Assembly: GCF_000004075.3 (NCBI RefSeq)
Contig: NC_026657.2
Coordinates: 10,602,001-10,666,000, forward strand
From: Cucumis sativus
Taxonomy: Eukaryota; Streptophyta; Magnoliopsida; Cucurbitales; Cucurbitaceae
DNA length: 64,000 nt
Reading direction: 5' to 3'
The translations under genes were made by a program, and so were the position numbers. Positions 25,213 to 37,964 of this stretch are shown piece after piece. Each line of letters begins with the position of its first letter. Within the stretch, counting starts at the first letter, position 1. The notes beneath the pieces are model-generated. The model did no database searches. It saw only the letters and a list, made by a program, of their open reading frames with translations, and was not told the DNA's origin.

Positions 25213-27600
25213 CTACTTGCGAATCCGCGCATGGAGAGAGATAATAGATATCCAAATGAGCAACACCATAACAACGGAGGCGAAAAGGGAGGTCGCCAAA
25301 GAAGCACCGACGTGGCGGCAGAATTTATCGAAGGCGTAGCACACTTTGTCCCATCGAACATGTGTGTTCCCTTTTAACCCTATGTATGCGACTCCACCTG
25401 CAGCTCCAGTGGCTGAGGCTACCACCCCCAAGATGAACTATATATATAACACAATAATGTTAAAATAATTTGATTAATTAGAATAATGCAATGTTTTAAA
25501 TGTACGTAATTGGGGTTAATTAAGAGTGGAATATAGTAGAGAGTACCGTATCCCAAATGGCGTAATGAAGCAGGGACTTGGTGTGGCAATTGGGTTTAGC
25601 GATGACGAAAAGGGAGGAGAGGCCAGTGACGAGACTGTAAAATGCTGCCACCGATAATGCAGCTACGAAATATCTGTCAAATTTAATTTCACATTTATAT
25701 TTTTCTTTTTCAAGAATGCATTTAAAAAAAAACTAAATGAACTTTAAAAAATCAAATAATGGTTTCAGAAAAATGAATTCTATTAAATCAAAATTAATTC
25801 ATTGAAGTCTAAATGAATACAACTCACATAGTTCAATATGTAAATTGATGTTTGTCCAAAAACATATACATTTAAATCAAATTAAAACTAACAAGATTTA
25901 CCACTCCATGAAAGGTTAGCTCAACTTGTTTAATTATATGCCCTTAATTAAGGATTTAAGAGTTAAAATTAATCTTTTTGTTATTATGTTTGTTAGAAAG
26001 GAAAAAAAATATTATAAATGAAAAACTGAAACAGAATATATTTATAAAAATTTATATTCTATTAATAATAAACAAGATTTCTATATAAAATTTGGCTAGA
26101 TTTAGTAAATAAACATAAGTAAATTAAGAAGTTTAAATTTTATTGAAGGGTCTAAATCCATTTAATAAGAAGTCTCTATATTTTGAGATTTGTTATATTG
26201 AGATATTCTTCTATTTTAAAAGGTTGAGTTTTATTTCTTGCATTTTAAATTAGTTACTATTGTTATTTTTTTCAAATACATATTATAAAAATAAGTAATA
26301 AAGGAATAGAGACGTACGTTGAAATCTGAATACATAAATAAATATTTAAATACGCCGTTTGACTAAAATATATGAAATTATAAGAATCCATAAATTTATA
26401 AAATATGAACTAAACGTTGAACAAACCTTGCAGATATGATAATGGCAAAATTATAAACAAATAAATGAAAAATTAAGATGGCTTATTCAAATTTTCTAAA
26501 AAGAAATTATTATGCATGGCAATAACATTTTATTTATTGGCTTTAGTTTTTAATTTTATAAAAATGGAAAAAATAAAAAAGAAAGAAAAAGAAAGAGGTT
26601 TATGATTATGGAGTTGATTTTTGGACTAATTTTTGGTCACCAATCCTCTCCGGGGTCTTTCTTTATATTATTTCGGTGTGCAAATTGCAAATATTATTTT
26701 TCAATTTTACTTTCGTGCAAAATATATCAAATATATTAAAAAAAACATTATATTATATATATACTCTCACACAAAGTTAGAAAATAGGAAAGAAAATACA
26801 TGAAAATAATATATATATCTATATATATATGACCTATTGAAATAATTTATATGGTTTTTAATTTAGGGATTCAAATCCTACCTTGATTAATGGCTAATAT
26901 GTCCACATGTTAATTTAATTATACTTATTTTGACCAAAAAAATACATAATAGAGACTAAATGGTTATAGTTCATGACCTAAATTATTATTTATCATAAAA
27001 GTTTAGTAACAAAAACTAAAAAATGTTTTAGTTAAATTATAAGAAAACACACTTGAATTTTTCAAAAACTGCATCATTGAACAAATAAACCTTTTATAAA
27101 CATTTTGAAATAAAATTTCTTTAAAATTTAGACGAAATTGAGATATGGTGTTTTAGAACAAAAATTTGAATTAGCTACATAATTTTAAGTTATGATTTTT
27201 ATTTGATTTTTTACTTCATAGTTTCAAAACGTACGTTTATAAAAGTTATAAGATAACATCGTAGCTTTATAGTAATATTTTTCTTAAAATCCATGAATAT
27301 TGATATCAATTAGTTAAATAATTTTAACAATAAAAAATGAATAATAATAATAATAATAACTCACCTGAAAGCAGGGGAATCGTCGAACTTGGCTTCGACG
27401 GGGAAGCCCGGCGGGACACCCCGGAGCTTATTGACGACGGTTTGTTTACTGGTGACCATGACCACCACACTCGACACTGCCGCCGCGAAAACAACAAATC
27501 TCAGCACGACTCCGACTAGAAACAAGTTCATTCCACCAGGAGCAGCGGTAGAAGGCGGGGGCGGCGCCTCCTTAGCAGACTCGGGCTCAGCTGAGGCCAT
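25213..27600 (-). CDS. CASP-like membrane protein, CASPL1D type
   Basis: Three exons on the minus strand: 27600-27365, 25673-25547 and 25437-25213, giving 195 residues, the normal length. Four hydrophobic segments are visible, at about residues 26-48, 80-101, 120-140 and 165-187. The first carries the family's conserved Arg ([10 protein letters not shown]) and the third the conserved Asp ([20 protein letters not shown]). The second extracellular loop has the CASPL1 pattern [15 protein letters not shown]. The closest match from memory is Arabidopsis CASPL1D1 ([35 protein letters not shown]). CASPs organise plasma-membrane scaffold domains in endodermis. CASPLs are broader and mostly unassigned. 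A TATA-like tatatataa lies about 85 bases upstream (27684-27692). Intron 1 is long (about 1.7 kb) and very AT-rich, with an AAT microsatellite beside its donor. Confidence 0.93.
27340..27359. repeat. (AAT)n microsatellite
   Basis: About six to seven ATA/ATT triplet units lie just inside the donor end of the first intron of the CASPL1D-like gene. It is likely polymorphic. Confidence 0.9.
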
Positions 27601-28879
27601 TATGGGAGAGAAAAATGAGAGTGGAAAAAGGGAATTAAATTAGATAGGTGTAATTACGAAGGAGAGGGAAACTCGGGGATGTGTTATATATAGTTAATTA
27701 GGATTAAGAAATGGATTAATATAATTTTTAATTTGGTTGGAGTTTCCTGCACGTAAACCGCAATGTGAATGTTGATTATTTACGTTCTTTTGAAGTCCAA
27801 ATTTGAACAAAAAAAATTGTGTATGAAAACAAGAAAATTTCTGATATCCTTTTTTTATCTTAAATTAATTAAATATATGTTATTGGTCAGATTTGTTTGG
27901 ATTTTATTTATTTATTTATTTATTGTTCATACAGATGAATGAAAAAAAATAATAATAAGAGATTTTGTGCCTCGTTGGAGGGATATTTTTGCATTAAAGA
28001 GTTAGTTCATATCCAAGAGAAATTGAGGGGAGGGTTAGTCTTTTTTTAAGAAAAATAATTAATTCATAGAATAAATAACTCATATATATATGTCAAGTAA
28101 ACAATTACGCGATCTTCTATCGAGATGAAATAAAAAAAATTATATGTTATTCGTTGGAAAATATTTACAAATTTCCTATGCTTTCTTTTAAAAAGATTTT
28201 GTTATTTTAGTACACTTCATAAATAAATATTTCTTCCCACTAAGACAAATATCAATACTATAATTAATTAAATTAAAAGTGGCTTTTGCAGGCAATATCG
28301 ACTATAAATCCATCATAAAACTAAACGTTGTTTAATATTTTATTTCGATGAAACTTTATGAGAGAGATTAGGTAGAGTTTGTATTGAGTTTGGCATCAAA
28401 TATAGAAAGAAGATGGCCTAATTAACAACAACAAAAAAAAATGTTGGCCATCAGGTTCTTTGGTTATTAGGATAAAGATTAGTTTGGTATATGAGAACAA
28501 TCTTATCCGATTTTGTGATAGTGTATATCAGTTTATATATATTATGTTAGTTTGTCATATATAAGTTAAGTTAAAGGATCTTTTTTTTCTCTTATAATTG
28601 TAATCTCGTTGTAATATAAAAAATATATTTAATGTGACAAAATACATACACATTTAACGATGACTAAATGTGTACCTATAGATATTTTTACTACATTTAA
28701 TTTTAAAGAGAATTGGGATTGGAGTCTATATATTTTGATATGAATACTATTTCTTATTGGATATATATATCATTACAACCAAGCAACACTTGTACGAAAG
28801 TCAATACTGATCTTATTAAATAAGTTAAAATAGTTTTGTTGTTCATGTGTCAAGAACTCTAAAGACCTTTTTTGCTACT

Positions 28880-29095
28880 TGGGGTGAGCATTGGTCGGTT
28901 GGAGTCAACTTTTTTAGAAAACCACTATGAAGAAGTAGGAGCATATTGTTGTTTCGTCGACAAATCGGTTTAGGTCGGTTTAAATCTTCATTATATTTAA
29001 CAATAACCGACTTTCTTCTTTAATTCGATTAATTTTAGTCGATCGACTAAGTTTTTCAATCTATCATACTTACTGTTACCCACTAATTAATTAAT
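28880..29095. repeat. Dispersed repeat related to the 23.5-kb element
   Basis: The sequence ttggggtgagcattggtcggttggagtcaac shares its TGAGCATTGGTCGGTTGGAGTC start with the reverse complement of the right end near 23886. It continues with further tcggtttaggtcggttt and accgacttt motifs. The right end (gttacccac) is weakly complementary to the left. It is non-coding. Confidence 0.35.
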
Positions 29096-32000
29096 TTGCA
29101 TAACTTGAGGATGAATAAAGTTTTGACATGCATTAGAGTTTCAAACTGTAGAATTAAATTTTGAAAATAAGAAAGTAAGAAGTAACTAAATTTAGTCTTT
29201 TTCGTTTACATATTTTTATTTGGGTTCAAACGTCATATCGCTATTAATTTGGAGCGTTTCCAATTTCCAACATATATATAAACCAAGTTGTATTATTTGT
29301 ATTAATTACATTAAAATTTTGGACTTTTTGAATTATTTACTATAATCAAATAAACTATATTTTATAATACTATGTCATATATATCTTCGCTACATAAGAC
29401 AATATAATTTTTAAAAATATATTGACCACATTTGCCCAACCTATAAATTAATTAAAATCATATTCATATTATTAAAATGATAGTCAGTGAGATAATCATA
29501 TTCTGATGGTTGGTGGTTGATTTTTCTTTTTTATTATTATTTTTTGAACAAACAGAAAAACTAAAATAAAGAGAAAAAAAAGGGAAAGTGAAACATTTTT
29601 TAAAGTAATTCATATTAAAATAAAATAATAGCTTTGCAAGTAATAATACTTTGAAAAATTGTGATCATACACTCAAAATTTGAAAAGGATATTTGATTAA
29701 TCCACTTATTAGATCAAAGTTAATTTTATGTTATGATAGTTTGATTACTCTATTATTTAGTCAAAATCTGGCCACCTACGGCAGCTACCATTGGATTACG
29801 TGTCTTTTTCCCCTTTTTCTTTTAATTGTTATTTTTGAAATTTTTAAAAAAAAAGATCAATATCATGTAAAGGTTATTTATTTAGCATTCAATTATTAAG
29901 TTAGTTTGCAATTGATTTTTTTTTCTTTTAATTATAAAGTTAATATTATACAATCAAGTTATTGTATAATATTGCCACTAACTGTGAAGTTTTGTTTCTT
30001 TATTGGTACCACTAACTTTCAAGTTTATATGAAATAATTAATTTTATTTGAAATATTATGTTGATTTAATAAGTTAGAAAACATTAATACGTCCTTAAAA
30101 ACACATTAACATAGGCTATAAGCTAATCACTTCATTAAATAGATGATTTATGATCTAGTTTGAAATAGTTGTAATTTTTATAATTATTGTAGATTTATAT
30201 TTGAAGAATAAGCTAACAAAAGGGAAAATAAGTAAACTAGTGTTGGGTAAATGATCGTATTGTTAAACTAAAAAACTAGTTAATGGTGTTAGATAAATTA
30301 ATAATAAATTGATGAAGTTTAATTATATGAATCTATTAAAGTAGGTTTACTCTTTTAAGAAAAGTTATAAAAATCAATTTTGACTTTTGGTATAAATAAT
30401 TTGTCAATGTTTTTTGTTTTTTAGAAAAAAATCCTAATTTTAATTGTTTTACTATTCATTTATAATTTACTATAACATAATATTTTTAAAATTTTACATG
30501 ATTTGAAATTTGATAATTTTTCTAGATGTGTGTAAAAAATATATTAATATGGAATGATATTATTTTATATATGTCTTTATTATAATGTATTTATTTAAAT
30601 GGTTAATAAAGTGGAAGATTTGTAGACAAGTTTGATCTTCTTAGGTCCTTGCTTTATGATATTATTTTAATAATTTCTTGAAAAATATAATCAATTTTGT
30701 TGAAAAATATTAAAATAATAATTGAATGAATTTTATATAGTTAACATATTAAAAAACTAATAGTTTTTTTTTGTTATTTTGAAGTATAATAAAATAAATT
30801 AAAATATTTATAAAATATTCTAAAATTTTAGAATTTGTCGTAATAAAAAATTTAATTCTAAAACTTTGTTATATTTATATAAATATTTTAAATATTTTTT
30901 CATATACAATAACAATTAACTTCTTTATTTATAGATTCAGCTTTTCCAAAAATCTACTACGTTTCACTATTCCTAATTTTTTATCATTCCACTTATTAGT
31001 ATATTTTCTCACCATTTATTTTCTAATATTTGTCACATCCATTATTTGATTAACTTTCTATAACAATTATATACTTCTCTTAAACTTTCATCAAATAAGT
31101 TGTCTTAAAAATTAATTACATTTCAAATCATACAAATTTTAAAAATAATTTTGTTAAATAAACTATAAATTAAACATTGATACGATAATAGTACAGATAA
31201 TAAGTCCTTCCAATTTTTTCCAACTTAAAATGAGTTATTACTAAATAACATTTTAAAATTTGATTGTGCGCAAAAGATAAATTATATATAACAATGTCTA
31301 CCATCCCTCTACATTTTAAAAATAAATTAGAGAAATTATACCATCAATAATGTAGGTTTAAAAGAGCTTTCGACTTCGACTACTTACGAAGCAAGAACAA
31401 GTAATCTAAAAGTCTGTTTGGATTTAATCAATAAAAAAATATTTTTCAATAATACATTCTCTTTTAACTTATTTGGAAATTATATGTGAATTTAGTTTTT
31501 AAAATAAATTATTTTATAAATAAATATTTAAAAAATTCATTATTATAAAACCAAAAGTGATAGGGTTTGAATGTAAAAGTAGTTTTGTATGAGGTAGGGA
31601 TGAGGGTTTGGTGAAAGGGTTCACTAAATAGGGTTAGTTGGGGGCCATGTCCCTAAATTTAATGTATATTGATAAAGAATTTAATGCCATTTTGAAAGAA
31701 AAATCAATTTCAGAGCTATCATTAAATGATAAACCCCATTTTGCCCAGCTGGCTGACACTCCTTACACCGCATTTTTCTTTTTCTTTTTCTTTCTTTCTC
31801 ATTTCTTACCCAAAAAAATTTAGAAAAATGTACGAATTTAAATTATATCAAATTAAACTATAAAATTTTGGACAGTATCAATTTATAAAATTAATGTAAG
31901 TTTTATATTGATTTATGTATAAAAGTTTGAAGTTTAAACTGATACCTTTATTAAAGTTTGTTTAAATTAATAAATATAAATAGATATGAAATTTTATTTT

Positions 32001-33552
32001 ATACATTAAATATACTTCTTTGGTCAACAATGGTTTAAATTTTGTTTAAATTTAATTAGTCATGTATTTTTCATAAATCTTTCTTTTTATTGAAAATAAT
32101 TATAACTTTTATGTAAGAAAACAAAGTATATGTGAATATCATCCTAAAATATAGACGAAAAATGTTATGGATAATAAATAGTTTTTTAAAGACATAAACT
32201 ACCATTAAGAATTAAATTAAAAAATTTAAACATTTAAAACGACGAAAATGTTGAAGATTCAATATTAAAGAAAAAAAAACAAAATTTACAAACCAACATT
32301 GTAAACAATATATGTTGATGGATTCTAATAAAAAAATTTAAAGAAAAGCCAAATAAAAAAAAAAAGTAATTTTACGCTTATTAACACAAGCTAAAATGTT
32401 ATTTTTACTATATTTACACATATAAAAAAAAATTGATTGTTCCTCGTGTGTCCTACATGGAGTTTCTTTTTTTAGTATAATAAAAATATGGATGCACTTC
32501 TCGCTTTGATAACGAACTTATAGAAATATAAATGTATTGATGAAAATATTAACATATCGACAAATAATTTATACTAATGTATATCAAACACACTACACTT
32601 TATTTTTTATTTACGTTAATTTGCCTCTAGTCGTCACTTTGGCTATTTCGAGAAAATTAATTCAAACTCCTAACATAATATATAAGTTAAGATGACTATA
32701 AATGTCTTTGTTTACCTAATTATCGAAACCCCTTTTATAGTAAGAGTTAACTCAATAATAATATTGAAGGTTTGATTTCTATCTTCACAATTGTTGTACT
32801 AAAAAAACTTTTTATAAGTTGCTCAATCTATTAGTGATTCACAACATTTTTCATTTTATTTCGTTTAAAATCATATATACACATTGAAACTACCAATTCA
32901 TAATTTTAAATCGAGTTCAAACAAGTAAATACAATAACTAGTACTGTACTAATGTCATGAGATGATATATCTCCTAATTAACTTCCTCCTATTATATTTA
33001 ACAACGAGATCTCGTTTTGTAGCTTTATGACTAGTTCGACGTCAATATATTTTAAAAATTCTATATTCGAAAATTAATACATATTAATATTATAATTAAC
33101 AACATAATAAAAATGTAGAAATTAAATTTTAAAAAACCAAAGCTAAAATGTTACATTTAACTCAATATTTCTTTTATTTATACAATAATATGAAGATAGA
33201 AGTGGAACGTTCCATCTCGAAATAAGGTCATTCCAATTAATCATTATTCATTACGAAAAAAATGAGAAGAAGTGGAGCCCAATAAAGGTTTCCATTAGTT
33301 TGGGAAATGAAATCGAATGGATTTGAAACACATAGCTCAAAGAGAAGGGTTTTGTTTTGTTTCCACATAAATCCATTATTTACTATTATCATTTAATGCT
33401 TCATCTCTTCCTTCTCTTACCATTGGAACTACCTCTCTGTGCTCATTCATTGAATCCTCCACACCAACCCCCACTACTTTCCCTTCAATTTTCATTCATT
33501 CCTTTCCCCTTCCCTTCGTCTCACTGTTCTAAATATATATATATACATATAT

Positions 33553-33760
33553 CATTTTGGTCTCTATACTTTCGACTTTAGTTCATTTTGATTTCATAAA
33601 CTTTCAAAAGTGTAATTTTTCATCGTAATAAATGGACTAATTAAGATAGTCATTTTTTAAAGTTGAAAGACTAAAACGGACATTTTGAAAGTAGAATGAC
33701 TGAAATGAATTAAAGTCGAAAGTATAATAACCAAAATGAACATTATATAAAGGTAAAAAT
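33553..33760. repeat. Short foldback (MITE-like) element near CASPL1E promoter
   Basis: The left arm (attttggtctctatactttcgactttagttcatttt, from about 33553) pairs with the right arm (aatgaattaaagtcgaaagtataataaccaaaatgaac, about 33707-33744). The inverted match is about 35 bases with few mismatches, the best-preserved foldback in the window. A second mirrored pair (aaactttcaaaagt / actttcaaaatgtcc type) lies inside. It ends about 130 bases upstream of the first CASPL1E-like start codon, so it may form part of that promoter or leader. Confidence 0.6.
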
Positions 33761-33878
33761 AGAGTTTAAACCATTAGTATATAGAGAAAGAGAAGTTAGG
33801 GTTTTTGTTTTGTTTGTTTTCTTTTTTTTCTTAATGTTATTTTTGTGGATAGATATATATTAAAAGAGGGAGAGAGAA

Positions 33879-35676
33879 ATGGAGGTGGAGAGAAGAAGAG
33901 GGAAAATGGAAGAGGAGAGAAAAAATGAAGAGATGAAGAAGATGGGAAATGATTATGATAATTATCATAAAGTTGAAATGGTTTTTAGGGTTTTGGGATT
34001 TGTATTGAGTTTTGTGGCAGCCATTGTTGTGGGACTTAACAATCAAACCAAAGTTGTTCCTCTTGCCGTCTCCCTCAACTCTCCTCCTTTGGATTATACT
34101 TTCATTGCTAAATGGCATTACTTGTCTGCTTTTGTGTAAGTCCTCTTTTCTCACTCTCTTTTTATCTCTATTACTATTCTCTCGATCGAGTTTATTTAAA
34201 AATTTGAACCTATAATCTTTCAACATAGGTTTGTTTTTTTAGTTTAATTAACTTATAGGTGAAGATTCAAACCTTTAACACTTTGGTTGTTAGTAGTGTA
34301 ACTTGACGATTTTGAAGTTTTTCTTCGAAAGAATGACTAAATGCTATAGTTTACAAAATATGGACGAACCAAACATTAAAATGATTTGTTAATTTACATT
34401 CAAAATTACTAGTTCAAGAAATTGATTACGATGTCTCTTAAAAGACACGTAGATTAATTACCCGTCCTTTTATCAATTAATAAGCTATTTTTTTTAGTTC
34501 AAACCTATGTTAATATTCTCAACTAAAAGATGAGATGTTTGGATCTCGTTTTTTAATTTTAAAAAAATCTTATATGTGTTTTTTAATATTGGTAGATGTT
34601 CGAACTAAAAAAAATTATATTATATTGTCTTCCATTTCTAATCTTCTCTTCTCAACGTTCAAGTATCCATCTCTGTAACCCATCATATGATGTTTGCTTT
34701 CTGTTTATTAATTTCATAACTTTTGTCACACTCAAACCTAAAGGCAAATGGAACGTTATCTTAGATAATATAAATTTGTTTTTCCAAATGATTTTTTAGT
34801 AAGAAATATTATATTACTTAGTTCTATTAGTACAATTATTGTGTATGTATATAGTTCCTCAAAATAATACACAAATTTCTAAATTATAAAATTCGTTTTC
34901 TTTTGGCAAAAGCAACATTTTGTATGAATATGCATTTATGTCTCAAACCCTTAGATTTAATTTTTTGTTTTCTCCATTTGAAAATTTTGATATACAATTA
35001 CAAAGTTATATTTATAAACGCATAATGTCAACTTGAATGTTGTCTAATTGATTGAGATAGTATAATATCAATAAAAAATTTAGAAGTTTGAATCTCCACC
35101 CTAACGTACCGGTTGAATCTCGGAAATATCATTTATATTTTACTTTTGAGTAATTTGGTCCTATTATTTCTCTATTTTAGTCTTTCGCATATTTTAGGTT
35201 ATATATGTTTTAGTGTTAAGTATCTAGTTGAGTAGCGACAACAAACCTTATATAGCATTGTGTGACAAAATAAAGTTTACCTAAGTTTTATCTCCAAATT
35301 TCTTTAACATCTAAAAGCATACTGTGTGATTTGTAGGTACCTTTTAGCAACAAATATAATAGCATGTTCATATAGCTTCCTATCGTTGTTCCTTTTGTTG
35401 AAAAACAAGAGCAAGGACAACATCTTAGGCTTATTGATCATCGTTCTCGACACGGTCATGGTGGCACTGCTCTTCTCCGGCAGCGGAGCTGCAGGGGCCG
35501 TCGGAGTTATCGCTTACCAAGGGAACACACACGTGCAATGGAACAAAGTGTGCGACATATATGGTAGATTTTGCAAGCAAGTAGCAGCCTCTACTGTGCT
35601 TTCTCTTGCTGGAGCTGTTGTATTTATGTCCTTAGTTGTTTTGGCTTCTGTGGGCCTCCAAAAGAGGCCCAATTAA
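33879..35676 (+). CDS. CASP-like membrane protein, CASPL1E type (copy 1)
   Basis: Two exons, 33879-34135 and 35337-35676, with a phase-2 junction that restores Val (SAFV-YLLATN), giving 198 residues. A highly charged N-terminus (about 30 residues, rich in Glu, Arg and Lys) precedes the first membrane segment, FRVLGFVLSFVAAIVVGL, which carries the conserved Arg. The third segment has the conserved Asp (IIVLDTVMVALLFSGSGAAG). The loop NTHVQWNKVCDIYGRFC has the CASPL1 Trp and two Cys. From memory the closest family member is Arabidopsis CASPL1E1 (QTKVVP, YLSAFVY, MMVALLFSSTGAAGAIG). The product is a plasma-membrane four-helix protein of unproven role. There are several ATGs near the start. I used the first, but a start at a later Met (MEEER or MKKMGN) cannot be excluded. 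Confidence 0.92.
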
Positions 35677-37964
35677 ATGGGCTGGGCTTTTAGCCTGTCT
35701 TTCATCTTCTTGATAGTATGGGCTTTAGGCCCAGTATAAACTTCCCCTGTAGCCCATTAAAGTTAATTAGGTTATCAATTATTGTGGAACTGAAATGTTA
35801 TAATTTGTTACACTTGTAATATCCAAAGGGAGACTACTTTTTATTTATGTAGAATATTTTATTTACCACTTCGTCTTCTGGTTTAGTAAAGCGAAAAGTA
35901 GTATCTACTCGAGTCAAATGTTCGAATCTGTACTTGAAAATAAAGAAAAATAGAATTTGTGAGTATTTATTATAAGAAATTCTTAACGTGTTTTTCAATT
36001 TTAAATGTAACTTCTTTTTAGCCGAACTTTAGAATATTCGACTTTGGTTGAGGTATAAAGTTAAATTTGTTAAGTTATGCTTTGTTTGACATATAGGTCT
36101 TGGTGCGAATGTATGAAAAAGGAAGAAAATATAACATGTATAGTTACATTGAAACACGATGTATGTTAAGTGAGATTTCCACCGATTATTCATTTTTTTG
36201 TTATATAATAATTAACTATTAAGTTGTTGTCCACTTGTTACTAATGTTTAGAAAATCGAAAGAAAAATAAAATTACGGTAAGAAATTTAGAAGAAATAAA
36301 CTTAATTTTCAAAACTAAAAACTAAAAATTCAAGGTTCTGTTTGATAACCATTTCGTTTTTTGTTTTTTGTTTTCGAAAATTAAGTCTATTTTTTTTCAT
36401 ATTCTTATAACGATATGCATCGTTTTTAAGTACAAAGTTAAAATGAGTTTGGAACATCGTCCTTTATCTTTTTTTTTTACCAGTCCTAAGACATTAAATT
36501 AATTAACTAATTTTTTTCTATTCACACTTATTTTTATATTTTGATTATAGAAATGATATAAAAAAATTACCTTAAAATCCCAACTATCCCAATAGTTTTC
36601 AATTATTATTATTTTTTTGCTATGAATGCAAAGTTAGGTGGGTAGCAATTAGGATGGTATTAATATGAAAATAATTAAATCCGTAAATCTAGCACTTTCC
36701 TATCGTACAAGAGAACAAGTTCATAGAAACAAATATCATTATTATTGATTTGACCCATTTATAATCTTCAATTTTTAATTATCAATCTAACCATAAATCA
36801 ATTATTATAGTGCTCGTACTATCAAGCTCGTGATAAAACAGTTAACCTTTTATAACAAAGAAAGTCATTCTATTGTTGCCACTAATCTCATTTGGTGAAG
36901 ATATAATCATATCAAAAAAATTGAAAATTTTGAATGAAACTCTATTAAGGTCATAGTTAATATAACACAATTTCAAAAACAAATATTTTCAAACCTAAAT
37001 TTTAAGTTCTAAAATATTTTCTTCATTTTTTAAAAAAAGCTTACTTTACACAAATAAATATATACAAAAAAGTGAAAAAGCCAAGTGTTTATGAAACGTG
37101 TCTATTTTGCATATCTACTTGCACTTAATAACTATGAAGCAAAATTTAATACTGTGTACTAAGTCATATCAATTTGAATTACCAAGAGTATCCATAAGTC
37201 AATCCTCTCATAAATGAAAACGGCTGGGTTGTTTTTCTTTTCCAAGTTGGTCCATTAATTTAAAATTATAATTTATCGTTAAATTTTTTATTCAAACCAA
37301 AATAAACATAATCCAACTAACATAATACCTAAATGATAACTTCGTAATAGTTTTTTCATCTTAGTGAGTCCATTTATAATGTGAAAATTATTATATTTTT
37401 CTGCCGTATAAATTCTAGTGTTCTATAAATAGTGGTTAAAATCTTAGAGGGTGTTTGGTGGGACGTAATAAGATGAGTTTGTGATATAATGTAATCTAAG
37501 TCCATATTATGGATGGAGTATTTTGTGTATAACCGTTTCTACCGTTTTCATACTTTACGATCTTATTTTTATTTAATGTTCGATTACTCATACTTCTCAA
37601 CATGCAGTGTTATGATTTTAAGTAATTTTGATTACATTATGGCTCAATCAATTTGCACCATACATTTTCCTCTATTTATTTTTAAACTAATCATAAAGCT
37701 ACACTTAACTGGTTTGAAAAGCCTCAGCACACCCACTAAATTTAATTACAAACTAACCACCTATATCTCCTTTTTTTTTTCCATTATTACTCAAAATCTA
37801 CCATTCTCACTTTTCCACCTCCATCTTTTTAATTTTCCCACACTTTCCCATTATCCAAACACTCCTATTCTTCTTTCATATTCTCATATATAAACTCAAG
37901 CCCTAAGAGTTTTAGTGAGAAAAAGAAAACGAAGAGATCAATTAATTAAAAGAAAAAAGATTCA
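35677..37964. other. Spacer between tandem CASPL1E-like genes
   Basis: No gene is supported. At about 36,290-36,480 there is part of a dispersed repeat with the start ttctgtttgataaccatttcgttttttg, immediately preceded by sequence resembling its inverted other end (cttaattttcaaaactaaaaac). A fragment starting gagggtgtttggtgggacg near 37,447 has a MITE-like end. The last 250 bases are C/T-rich, with a TATA box at 37887, and form the promoter and leader of the second copy. Confidence 0.5.
37887..37893 (+). promoter_or_regulatory. TATA box of CASPL1E copy 2
   Basis: tatataa within ctcatatataaactcaagcc, 72 bases upstream of the ATG at 37965, in a C/T-rich to A-rich context typical of plant core promoters. 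Confidence 0.6.

Larger units (their letters stand above)
27601..33878. other. Largest gene-free stretch (6.3 kb)
   Basis: Very AT-rich DNA between the divergently transcribed CASPL1D-like and first CASPL1E-like genes. The left ~150 bases include the CASPL1D promoter (TATA at 27684) and a (TTTA)n run near 27903-27925. A dispersed-repeat segment with hAT-like left end ggggtgagcattggtcggttgg lies at about 28880-29095. A foldback is present at 33553-33760. Open frames near 29693, 31638 and 33357 are short and show no family motif. I see no retroelement coding sequence, LTR pair, tRNA or other RNA gene. Confidence 0.5.

Noticed and set aside
33357-33581. 74-codon frame upstream of CASPL1E copy 1
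   Set aside because: C/T-rich promoter or leader-like composition (poly Leu/Pro/His) and no family resemblance.
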